Source: Boswellia sacra (lineage: Eukaryota; Streptophyta; Magnoliopsida; Sapindales; Burseraceae). From it: a stretch of 64,000 nt of DNA. Position numbers and translations under genes: made by a program. Below the pieces are notes generated by a model. That model was not told the DNA's origin, searched no databases, and saw only the letters and a program-made list of their open reading frames with translations. Within the stretch, counting starts at the first letter, position 1, and each line of letters opens with the position of its first letter. Shown here piece after piece: positions 22,408 to 33,099 of this stretch. The stretch is from positions 558,001 through 622,000 of the forward strand of contig SNVD02013559.1 in assembly GCA_013180625.2 (NCBI GenBank), written 5' to 3'.

Positions 22408-22621
22408 GTAACACTTACATTGGCTATGTTTGACTAAACTAGTGTAGTTATGTCAGTCATAACTGTGAAGTGCAGCATCAAAACAACATTAGAAGAGTGT
22501 GTGAAGGACTATCTGTAACACTTACATTGGCTATGTTTGACTAAACTAGTATAGTTATGTCAGTCATAACTGTGAAGTGTAGCCTCAAAACAGTATTAGA
22601 AGAGTGTGTGAAAGACTATGA
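22408..22621 (+). repeat. 107-bp tandem duplication in the copia LTR
   Basis: Units 22408-22514 and 22515-22621 start GTAACACTTACATTGG, end GAAGGACTATCT / GAAAGACTATGA, and differ at only a few positions. They lie downstream of the TATA box, so both copies would be transcribed. Confidence 0.92.
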
Positions 22622-22935
22622 TTGTGACCGAGGTTGGTCAAGTTTGTATAGACTAGGTTTGTGAGTGAGCTAGTGTCTACCATTATAATGTGTCCAAACT
22701 CAAGCGTAAACACATACAACATAATGGTTGCACTCCTGTTGCCTGTGGATGTAGGCTTTGTTTTAGCCGAACCACGTAAAAATTCTTGGTTCCATGTTGC
22801 TTTACTATTTTAGTTGGAACTTAAAAGGATTAATGCCATTTTCTTGCTGTCAATATCCAATAGTTTGGGTTGATCTCGAAGTGCACAATTTCAAAACAGG
22901 CATGAGATATTCTCTAGGTAAGGCATAAATGTACA

Positions 22936-23545
22936 AAGAAGGTAAAAGACTCTAAAATACTTACCTTGACTTCAAAGTTTGAAAATCTTGTTATGCATGA
23001 GGATGAGTCAATAGGTTATTTTCATACTCAACATTGTGAAATAACTAATGCTGATTACATGTTTAGTGATGAGTATTATAAGGCTAAACCTGTAGGAAAG
23101 ATTCTTAGATCTTTACTAGATAAATTTCAACATAAGATTACCGCCATTGAAGAAAGCGATAACGTGAAGATAATGAAAGTTGATAAACTGTTTGGTTCTC
23201 TTCAATCTTATGAGATGAGGCTAAAATCAAGAAGGAAGGAAAAGAGCCTTGCTTTTTCTGCTACCTCAAAGAAAAAGGAGAATGAAGAGTAGATTATGTG
23301 TTTGACAAAGAACTTTGTCAAATACATGAGGAAAAATCTCAAGAAGAGAAATCCTAAGAAGACTCAAAAAGCAAGGAGCTTTGATGCAAGGAAATTTCTC
23401 AAAGAACCAGACAAGAAAAGTCAAGAAACACCTGACAAGAAAGGGCCAGTGTAGTTTTTTGAATGCAAGGAATTTAGGCATAGACAATCTAAATGTCCAA
23501 ATTGTAAGAAGAGGATGGACAAGGCATGTGTGCAACATGGAGTGA
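22936..23545 (+). pseudogene. Copia gag relic
   Basis: KDSKILTLTSKFENLVMHED, VGKILRSLLDKFQHKITAIE and KVDKLFGSLQSYEMRL match SIRE-type gag. The N-terminal third is missing (deleted leader side). After a stop at 23290-23292 the frame continues to a zinc-knuckle remnant FFECKEFRHRQSKC (about 23458), in which the first Cys is Phe and a stop precedes it. Confidence 0.85.
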
Positions 23546-26500
23546 TGACAACTTAGAAACAGGTTCTGATGAAGAAGAACATTCCAGCAACTTTGTTGCA
23601 TTTACTAGCAGTTTATCTAACAAAGGCAAAGCAGTCGTGTCTAGCATAATTGAACAGATTAAATCAGACAGTGATGAATCAGATATTAAGAACTCTTATG
23701 GGGAATTATATGAAGCATATAACAAACTTTTAAGGGTCATGGGAGATACAAAAGTCATTGATTAATGTACTAAAAAAATGAAAGGGAGTTTCTTAATTAT
23801 GAGAATGCTTATGCTGAAGATTGCATGACACAACTAGAGAAAGAAGTGAACTAGATAAATGAAGAAATTGAGAAACTCAGATCTTAACTTGTTGACGCTC
23901 AAAAGTGTATTGATGAACTTAAAATTGGTTTAGCTCGATTGGATCAAGTCTTAAGCCTTGGAAAGAAAGCACAAACAAGCATGGCTTGAGATTTGATGAA
24001 GGTAATGTAGCTTCAACTTCCAAAACTATTTTATTAAAGCTTTAACTAACATTTCAAATTCAAGCTCAAATGACACAACCTCAAGCTCAAAAGGTAAAGA
24101 GATTTTTGTCTCACACATGCGTTGATTTAAATCTAGCCTAGAAGAGGTAACAAAATTTATTCCTACTTGTTATTTTTGTGGTGTCAAAGGTCACATTAGA
24201 CCAAAGTGTTTTAAACTATTGAGTCTATTGAATAAAAAATCAAAACAATAAAGGCAATTTAACTAAGATACAACCAGTTTGGGTTAAGAAACATGTTACC
24301 TCATGAAATATTGCTTTTATTGCTCTTAAATCGATAACTAATAATGCTTGGTATTTTAACAACAGATGCTCAAGACACATGACAAGGAACCAAAATTTCT
24401 TGAAAAACATCCAATCTTGTAAGAAAGGTATAGTCACCTTCGGTGATGGAGTAAAAAGCAAAGTGCTAGATAAGAGAACCTTGTGTGTTGATGGCTTACC
24501 TGAGTTCCAAAATGTGTTGTTTGTTGAAGGGCTGAAAGCTAATCTTATTAGTGTTAGCCAAATATGTGACGATTAGTTTAAGATAAAATTTACCCAAAGT
24601 AAATGCATAGTCTTATATAAAAATGGGAATTACATTCTTGAAGGCATTAGATCATATGACAACTATTATTTGTTGACAAACATAAATGCATTTTCTGCTA
24701 AGATATCTGACTTAGAGTTATGGCATCAAAAGCTAGGACATATGAACTATAGAGACTTAGTTAATATTGGTGCAGTTAAGGGTATTCTTAGTCTTGATGA
24801 AAAGACAGACAGAATTTGTGTACCCTATCGTTAGGTAAAAAAATAAAAGCATCACACAGTTCAAATACATATCTTAGCACTTCTAAGATTTTAGATTGGT
24901 TACTTATGGACCTTGTCGGAGCCATGCAAATATTTGCTGGAAAGAGGTGTGTTTTTGTTGTTGTTGATGATTTTTCTAGGTTTACTTAGGTTGATTTGTT
25001 CGTGAAAAATTTAACACCTTTGAAGTTTTCAGAAACTTATGTGTTAAACTTGATAATGAACAAAACAGAAACACAAAGAAAATTATTAGAATCAGAGTGA
25101 TCATGGTTAGGAATTTGAGAATGTAAGCTATGCAGATTTTTGTAAATTCCATAGGGTAGCTTATGAGTTTTTAGCTCCAAAGACTCCTTAACAAAATGGA
25201 GTGGTAGAGAGGAAGAACAGAACTCTACAAGAGATGGCAAGCATGATGTTGAACAACAAGAAGTTGACAAAAAGGCTGTAGGCAGAGGCTATCAACACAA
25301 CATGTTATATCTCAAATAGAGTGTTCTTAAGACCTAGAACAATGCAAACCTCCTATCGAATTCTAAAAGGAAGGAAGCCTAATCTCAAATATTTTCATGT
25401 TTTTGGTTACATATGCTTTATACTTAATGATAGGGAGCAACTAGGCAAGTTTGATGCTACAAGTGATGAGAGAGTGTTTGTTTTTTATTCAACAAATAGC
25501 AAAGCTTTTAAAGTTTCTAATTTGAAAACTGAAACCATAATGGAATCTGCAAATGTGAATTTTGATGGTACCGATGACTATTCTGTTTATTCATAGGAAG
25601 AGAAAATATTCAATTTCATAGAAGATAAAGGAAATTCAAAGTTAGTTTTAGCAGATAGCAAAGAGCCTGTTACTGCTGATATAACTATTGTAGTTAACTT
25701 AGACAAGACTGAACCATCTAACAATATTAATCTAGATAGATATCAGATTAACGATATTATTGCTAGAAGATATTCACCTTCTTGGATACAAAAGGCTTAT
25801 CGTACAACATTAGTCATTGGGAGTTCATAAACAATGAAAATAAAAAGCAAGGTGAGGAATATGGTAAATCATTCTTGTTATGTCTTTTTGATAGAACCTA
25901 AGAATGTTAAAAAAGCTTAAAAAAAGGATAATTGGATTAGTGCAATGCAAGAAGAATTGAATCAGTTTGAAAAAAATAAAGTATGGATGTTAGTTCTTAA
26001 GCCAAATGATGCAAATGTTATATGAACTAAATGGATATTTGGAAAAATTGATGAAAATGGGCAAGTTGTGAGAAACAAAGTTAGGTTAGTTGCACAAGGT
26101 TACATACAAATTAAGGGCATTGATTTTGAAGAAACTTTTGCCCTTGTTGCTAGACTTGAGTCTATTAGATTATTGCTTGCCATTGAATGCTTGTTAGACT
26201 TTAAGTTATTTCAAATTGATGTTAAGACAACCTTCTTGAATGGCTATCTTAATGAAGAGGCTTATGTTGAACAACCCAAAAGATTTATTGATCCTAAACA
26301 TCTAGATTTTGTTTACAAGCTTCATAAAGCATTGTACGGTTTGAAACAAGCTCCTGAGCTTGGTATGCGAGATTGACTAGCTTTTTAATACATTAGAGGT
26401 AGCAATGATAAGACTTTATTTATTAAACATTCTTTTGGTTGTTTTATTATTGCTCAAGTATATATTGATGATATTATCTTTGGTTCCATTAAGAAAATCA

Positions 26501-27047
26501 AAGCTAATGAGTTTGTTGAGTTAATGCAAATTGAATTCAAGATGAACATGGTAGGGGAGTTGAATTTCTATCTAGGTTTACAAGTGAAGCAACTTGAAAG
26601 TGGAATATTTATTTCACAATAAAATTATGCTAAAAACTTAGTAAAGAAATTTGAACATGACAAGGCTAAGACACTATTAGGACTCCTATGGGCATTAACA
26701 TCAAACTAATAAGAGAAAATGCATGATGTTGATTCAAGCATTTATAGGAGCTTGATTGAGAGTCTCCTATACTTGATTGTAAGCAGACCAAACAAAAGTT
26801 TTAGTGTTGGCTTATGTGCTCATTTTCAGTCATATTCGAAGGAACTACATTTGTCAACAGTAAAAAAAAAAAAAAAAAATCAGGTATGTTCATAGTACCA
26901 TTAAATTTGGGATTTGGTTTACTAAGGATACAAATGCATGTTTTATAGGCCATAGTGATGCACATTGGGTAAGAAACATTAACGATATAGGAAAATCACT
27001 TCGAGTAGTTGCTTTTACCTTGGAAATAACAAGGTTTCTTGGCATAG
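23546..27047 (+). pseudogene. Copia pol relic, 5' part: linker, protease, integrase, RT, half of RNase H
   Basis: An acidic linker (23526-23765) precedes an intact CCHC knuckle CYFCGVKGHIRPKC (about 24163). The protease region reads AWYFNNRCSRHMT, where the family has a D-S-G motif, so the catalytic Asp is lost; VTFGDGVKSKV and LKANLISVSQICDD follow. The integrase has LWHQKLGHMNYRDLVN, then a truncated core (VVERKNRTLQEMASMM, SYRILKGRKPNLKYFHVFGY). RT begins about 25900 with LVAQGYIQIKGIDFEETFA, FQIDVKTTFLNGYLNE, ALYGLKQAPE, and an intact YIDD at 26461-26472. RNase H breaks off at 27047 after the sequence that should read S-W-H-S-K-K-Q. Many stops; an 18-base A run lies near 26862. Confidence 0.88.
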
Positions 27048-28926
27048 TGTGAACGGGGCTTTCATCCTGACAGAGCGCTTGTGACCATGATACTTTGTCA
27101 AATCCTCTTTCGAGACTTAAGGGAACACAAATAAGCTATAGGTACATCTGGAGAATGGAGTCACCACCCAGTTATTCAATTGGGATGAATGGGGGCAATT
27201 CGATCCCTTGCTTCGGGACCTAAACTACCTTTATCCTTTCAGAGACGGGTTTGGGAAGTTAGGTGCGAGTCATTCAACCCATCCGGATATAAATTTGGCC
27301 TCCTTTAGGGAAATACCAAATAAAGATAGCTCGTGTTGTTACTTAGTCCGCTTAAGTGGTTCATTTTATGCATACGTTTTCAGTTTTATCTTTATTAGAC
27401 ATGTGAGGTGATTATTCAATCGAAATGGTTGTATATTCATACAAAGAAAAAGGAAGGAGAATATATTATATTTCCTTTCATATGTGGGGGAATGTGAAGA
27501 GGATTATATCATTTGTTTTTCAACAATAAAATAATAAAATATTCCATACATTCATATATTTGAACATTAATTCTAAGTAATGTTCCCTCACTATCAATGT
27601 GAGTCAACCATCACTTCATGGCATCACACAATTACACATCTTAATATACAAACATTCATACATTCATATAAATTATAAAATAAACAAATTATAAATCAAA
27701 CAAAGCCATAATCTAATATCATGGCATTCTAGCCTAAATTTTGGTAAGTCCTATCATGACAATTTTACCTATAACTATTCTAGCATTATTTATATCAATT
27801 CATGGCAATTCTATCCTAAACATGATTCTCACGACATATTCTAGCCTAATTCAAACAATCATCATCAAATAAGTAATCAAGGGAAAAAAAATAATTCTTA
27901 CCTATTTTATGCTATTTCCTAGCATTCATCAAAGCAAATATAAGTCTTCCTAGCACGATTCTAATCATGTGCTCTTAAGCATGATTCTAAACATGTACTT
28001 TTAAGCATGTTTTTAAGCATTTGTAAAGAAAGCAAACTTCTAAGCATGATTCTAATGAAGGAGGGATTGCAGACTTACCTCGACATGCTTATCCATCTCA
28101 TAAAACAAATAGGGCTTAGAACAATTCATAAACCTAGCATGCTCCTAAGCATAAAATTAAACCCTGAACATGCTTCTTCCAAGCAAGAAAAATAAAAGAG
28201 AAAAGGGGAGGGAGGAGAGAATTCTGCTCTAAAGGCATACCCTTTTCGGGTTTAGAGCAATAGAATGCCTAAAAATCTATATACTGGAAAAGACTTCTCG
28301 AATTCTTGAGCATGTCTTCAAGAGAAAGAAGAGATGATTATATTCAACAATCTATGTGTCTTACAAAGTAAGAAGAGGGAGTTTATATAGGAGAGAGAGT
28401 TGAAGCTAAAAAAAGGAAGAAACAAAACAAAAAAGGAAGGTTCATAATGCAAATTTCAAAAAATACATGACAAACAGCGGGGCGGTTGTTGGCAAATAGC
28501 TGGGTGGCTGTCACACAATCGGCCCATTGTTGACTAACAGTGAGGTGGATGTCTGACAAACGACTGGCTGTTGGTCCATAGCTGGGCGGCTAATTCCCCT
28601 CAGCCCCCTTGTTTTGTTGTTTTGCACCCTAGTCCCTTCTAACCTTTGCTGGTTCAGTCGCGCATAACTTCTTGAATTCAACTCGTTGTAATTCGTAAAT
28701 TTCTACTAAAACTAGACATCTATAACTTTGCAACGGGATATGGCTCACCAACGGATTCTTTTTGAATTAATTTCTGTGATTTTTCAAAATCACATGCCAA
28801 TTTTTGAGACGTTTTATCAATTCCCTCTCACCTTTTCTTCTTAGCCCCCAAGGGCATTTTGATCATTTCTTTTGCTCGACATTCATTTTCATTCTTTCAT
28901 CAAGCCTAAAAAATTTAGTATCTATA
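27048..28926 (-). repeat. 3' LTR of the Tat element
   Basis: About 1.88 kb, similar throughout to 57201-59020 plus 62946-62978. It has a TATA box at 28382-28390 (minus strand reads CTATATAAA). It provides the uninterrupted version of the site where CACTA element 2 landed in the other LTR (CATTCTTTCATCAAGCC near 28890). Confidence 0.9.
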
Positions 28927-29081
28927 GCTTATCCCTGCTTTGGAGAGGTTTGTGAGACACGAAAGTAGACAAAGTACTCTCAATTTGTCTTTCTTTCTTC
29001 TTTCTCAACGTCTTTGTCTTCATCTATATTCTATGACACTTTCTCATCATCTTTCTCTCTTCTTCTATTCTTACAAAAAGG

Positions 29082-29575
29082 TGTACCCACTCGTGTGTTG
29101 AGATGCCCATTCTAAGGGTACATGTACCCATCTAAGGGCTAATGTGCCCATCTACGGACGGATATGCCTATTTGAGGGTTACTATGCCCATCTAAGAGCG
29201 GTTGTGCCCATTCAAGGGCTAGAAAGCATCCTTATAATGCTATAATAAAACAATCTTTAGTGCACCTACTTCTTAGGGTTTCTAACACTCTTTAGTGCAC
29301 CTACTTCTTAGGGTTTGGTAGCACTCTTCAATGCGCCTATTCTAAGGGCTTAAAACACTCTTAAGTGCACCTACTTCTTCGGGTTTTCAACAATCTTTAG
29401 TGCACCTCTTCTTAGGGCTTGTGCCTATTCTAAGGGCTTAAAACACTCATAAGTGCACCTACTTTCTAGGGTTCTCAACACTTTTCAATATGCCTTTTCT
29501 TAGGACTTGTGCCTATTCTAAAGGCTTAAAACACTCTTAAGTATACCTACTTCTTAGGTTTTCCTTCTAATGCAT
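29082..29575. repeat. Two families of short tandem repeats in the Tat 3' UTR
   Basis: 29082-29220 carries about six imperfect units of 20-26 bases around TGCCCATCTAAGGGCTA. 29250-29575 carries about eight imperfect units of 30-40 bases around CTTTAGTGCACCTACTTCTT AGGGTTT with flanking CTAAGGGCTTAAAACACTC. Both share the AAGGGCT/TTAGGG core, so one may derive from the other. Confidence 0.8.
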
Positions 29576-30204
29576 GCCCACTGGGAAAACTTCTATCATG
29601 TACTGCTTTGTGGTCTATAGACCTTCTCATTCTTCATGCCTTCGGCTAAGTATCATTCATACCTTCTTTGATTTCTTTAGACTTTGTATTTGCTAGGTTT
29701 TGTACCCCTCTTCTAAGTATTCTTCATGCTTCTTTGATCTTTTCCAGTTTTTGTATTCATTAGGTTTCATGCCCTTCTTTCGAGTATTCTTGCTTCTGTT
29801 CTTGATTTCTTTTAGTCCACTAGTGAAATTTCTTGATTTGTCATGTTTTGACATCCTTCATTCTTAACTTCTCTTGTATTCATCATACTATTTACTGGGA
29901 AATTTCTCATCATGTTGTTTATTATCTGACTTGCTAGGGATATTTTCCTTTGTCTTTGTAAGTTCTAACAAAATTCAAACATTTCTTGGTGAAGTAAAAT
30001 CAATTCAAATTTTACCTTTGTTTAGTGTGTTCTTCAACAAATTGATTTCTAGTATCTAGAGGAATTCTTCCACCTGATTTCGATCAAAGATTCTATCAAC
30101 TAATATTACTCTTATTTCCTTGTGAGTTGCTAAGTTATTACCATAGCTGGACTTGTCACCGATTTGTTCGATAATTTTGTCCGTGTCTTAGGATCGATGT
30201 AGAG

Positions 30205-30344
30205 TCTTTCTTTTTTCTCTCTTCCCTGTCTCTTCTCTTTTTTTTCTCTCTCTCTTCTTTTCTTTCTCTTTTTTTCTTTTCTTTCTCTTTTTCTCTTTTT
30301 TCTCTCTTTCTCTCCTTTTTTCTTTTTTTTTTATTCCCCCACTT
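30205..30344 (+). repeat. 140-bp polypyrimidine tract
   Basis: Nearly pure C/T (purine-only on the element's coding strand), ending ATTCCCCCACTT. It lies about 220 bases upstream of the antisense PMD gene start; it could be a leader or a structural element. Confidence 0.8.
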
Positions 30345-30563
30345 GAAGAATGGTCAGTCGACTGTCAGACAGTCACTGGCTATTTGACACCTAGCTAGTA
30401 GTCAGTCAACAGTTGGCCGATAGTTTCATTGTCATCCGATGACTGAGGACCTTTATAAGGTCTCTCCATCTTCTCTCGGCTTCACTTGCGCATAAGTTTT
30501 TCGTTTTTCATCTGATTCGCTTCTAATTTTCTCCCACATCTTCATCTCTGCTTCCTCTTTCCA

Positions 30564-32452
30564 ATGGCAGGCCATCCAATCTACCTCGACTTAAATGAGA
30601 CTAATCTAGTCTGAAAGTCGACGTTGAAGGGTTTTCCAAAAGAGAGGTGCCTATTATCTACGATGTGGCTTCCCACACGATCAGTCGGGTATGTACTCTT
30701 CTTCATCCCTAAATTTTCCAATTTCTTCAAATTTTCTAGGCATGTATTCATGTAGAGACTTTAATTTCTTACTTTAAAAATACCATGAGAACAAGATTTG
30801 TGGGTCATTTTCTGAAGCCCACAGTTGGTTTCTAGAGATAGAGAATAAGGTTGTTAGGAGTAGGATTACTGATATTGATTTCTACGAATTTATCACTTGT
30901 CTTCCATATACCTCTTGGTACATTGATCGTCGAGCAATAACCGCTTTGTGCAAGAGATGGATGGACATGACCCACACTTTCTATCTTTCAGTTGGTGAGA
31001 TGACTATCATGCCTTTGGACATTACTGCATTGACCGGCCTTCCATGTGGTAGGGGCCATTCCTGCTGACGCATGTATTACAGGCTCAAGGGATTAGCAAA
31101 ATTTGATTTGATAGCTTTTAGGGTGTGAGGTGAAGGTCAAGAGTGACATGGCCATTCGGTCCACTCCCTTATATGAATATTGGAGACAAAGATCCAACCT
31201 GCCTCCAATCGAGATGGACCAATATGCTTGCAACTTCATTGTTTATCTATTTGGTACGATGCTCTTCGCCAATGCGTTAAACACACTGCTTTAACTTTAC
31301 TTCTTGCCCTCCAAGATCTTGATCGAATGAGGGATTTTGACTTGGGTCATGCTGCTCTCAACCGATTGTATTTTGGTTTAGATCGAGCCTGTCAAGGTGT
31401 TGCTAGGATCACTGGATTTGCTGCACTTCTTGAGCTAACTTCTTTCTTCTTTACACTTTTAATATTTTATCCGCATGACTTCCACTTCTGATTCTATACT
31501 ATCCATGATAGATTTGGGCGTGCGAATTAGAAGTTCTACCATCTCATTTTCTTGCTTGTGAGGATTATTCCTTGCCTTGGATGAAGAGGTAGGGTGTACA
31601 TTGTGCAGAGCTTGAGAGGTCTCCCTCCTTTGCCATTGGTTGTGATGATATATTCAACTGATTTGGCTTTGGAGCCAGAGGTGTCAGATTACACGACCAT
31701 GATTCACTTGAACAGAATCGAATTCCCATTGATGAAGACTTCCTACATCAATTAGATTTGAGCCTCCTTGTTACACATTAGACCTGGTTGATCCGTTGAT
31801 GAGATTCCTCATCCCCTTGGTGTGTCTAACCGTACTAGTAGCTCTTCCACTCATCGTGGGAAGAGATCGAGAGCCTCCTCTTCAGGTACTGGCATATCAG
31901 CTTCTTTTTCCATCGGTGCTTAATAGCCATGTCCACCTCCAACTCCTTCAGCTACCCCAACTGTTCCAGCCAGTCATGTGATTGGTGGCCTCTAGGCTTA
32001 TCCCAGCAATGTTGTCTATACACAGGATGCTAGTGGACAAATTAGCAGTCATGTGATTACTGAGGATCTGTACATGCCTGTTCCTTTTGTTCCTCAAGAC
32101 ACAACTCTAGTAAGTCTTTCGTGTATATGTTTCCTAAGTTTCCTGTTATTCTTTAATCAATCATTCATCATAAAAAATGTAATGCAATGCAGGTACCACG
32201 ATCTTCCATGGAGTATGTTTTTCATATGCAGGCTACATATGTTTTGCAGATGTCACATCAGTATTAAGTAGAATACCCTTCTATGCTTCATATATGCATG
32301 GTTTCTATTCTAATAGTTTTTCTAACTATAGGATTCTTTTGCTTGGTTAGACAAGTTGTCAAGATGTTGCTCGTCTAGAGCATGAGGTTGAGCGTCTCCA
32401 AGCTCAGGTCGCTACTTTCTCCTTCGATGTCGACAACGATGGCAATGAGTAA
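30564..32452 (+). pseudogene. Antisense plant mobile domain (PMD) gene of the Tat element, with introns
   Basis: Starts MAGHPIYLDLNETNLV after a CT-rich leader. A GT-AG intron begins GTATGTACT at about 30689. The PMD core follows: YEFITCLPYTSWYIDRRAIT, RWMDMTHTFYLSVGEMTIMP and LDITALTGLPCG (30799-31063), then YLFGTMLFANALNTLL, LALQDLDRMRDFDLGHAALN and DRACQGVARITGFAALLEL (about 31230-31442). The C-terminal part has a basic Ser-rich stretch (THRGKRSRASSSG, about 31850), a Pro/Thr-rich run, an intron 32110-32191 (GTAAGT...GCAG), and a short coiled coil CQDVARLEHEVERLQAQVA ending at TAA 32450-32452. Stops (e.g. TGA after NLV) and frameshifts make it dead. It runs opposite to gag-pol between integrase and 3' LTR, as in described antisense ORFs of Tat elements. 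PMD function is unproven; plant relatives act in silencing and development. Confidence 0.82.
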
Positions 32453-33099
32453 GGATTATCACCACCGATTTCTTCATGGTTTCCTTTGTTTATTTTGCTT
32501 CTATGTATGAACTTCTATGATGTATAATCAAATGTAAACAATTTTCAGAAACTTTGTGAAAATTTTCTATTTCTAATTCCATACAATTTGCATATTGCAC
32601 TAAGTTTATGTCCAAATTTGTTCAAATTTGTTTCCACATCATCATTTATTCAATTCTGAATAAAACTGTAAAATTTGGAAGCCACACACTCAAAATTGCT
32701 TGTCAGTACACATTCTGAAATTCGAACACGAGAAATGGGCCAATAAGCTGTTTAGCCCTAATAGCTACCGACCAGCCAACAAATCGTCGAGCGGCTGTCA
32801 GATATCTGGGCGGCCATCAGACAATTGATCAGCTGCCATGCAACAATCGATCGGCATTCAGATGGTCGACCGATGATTCTCCAACAATTCTTCCCTTTTC
32901 TGTCTCGTTTTGTGCACTATTTAAGTGTTAGTCCTTTTTGCTACTTCTATGTACCTTTTCTCTTGTTTCTCGAGACTTCTTTTCATTTTTTTTCAACACC
33001 TGTTTATGCCATTCATCATATTAGAAGCTTCCCTTCAAATCTTCTATCCTCTTTTAAGGCCATTGAAAGATAAGGACTGAAAACGACTCGAGTGCATCG
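32453..33099. other. Spacer between the antisense gene and a second plus-strand coding remnant
   Basis: No convincing gene. Contains a GC-richer stretch (32760-32880) with GCGGCTGTCAGA / GGCGGCCATCAGA phrases also found in the Tat LTRs, then an AT/CT-rich stretch. Confidence 0.4.

Larger units (their letters stand above)
21755..22870 (+). repeat. Probable 5' LTR and leader of the copia element
   Basis: Contains a TATA box (22189-22197), a 107-bp tandem duplication, and near its end the phrase GTGGATGTAGGC...CCGAACCACGTAAA that I recognise from the R-U5 part of plant copia LTRs. No clear Met-tRNA primer site follows, so the junction with the leader is not resolved. Confidence 0.55.
28927..30563 (-). 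other. Tat 3' untranslated region with repeat arrays, no gene
   Basis: Between the antisense gene and the 3' LTR. Holds the tandem arrays (29082-29575) and a pyrimidine tract (30205-30344). The purine-rich stretch beside the LTR (minus AAAGCAGGGATAAGC, about 28926-28941) may be the polypurine tract. A short 61-codon ORF at 29874 has no recognisable features. Confidence 0.55.

Noticed and set aside
27140..27170. GGAGTCACCACC / GGAGTCGCCACC (minus TGGCGACTCC) near 27155 and 57315 as the Tat primer binding site
   Set aside because: It is present in both LTR copies about 110 bases inside the repeat, so it is part of the LTR. The true site is TGGCAACTCC at 57199-57190, outside the repeat.
29082..29575. 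CRISPR-like array
   Set aside because: Units are contiguous, degenerate and without unique spacers of constant length; this is a eukaryotic retroelement UTR.
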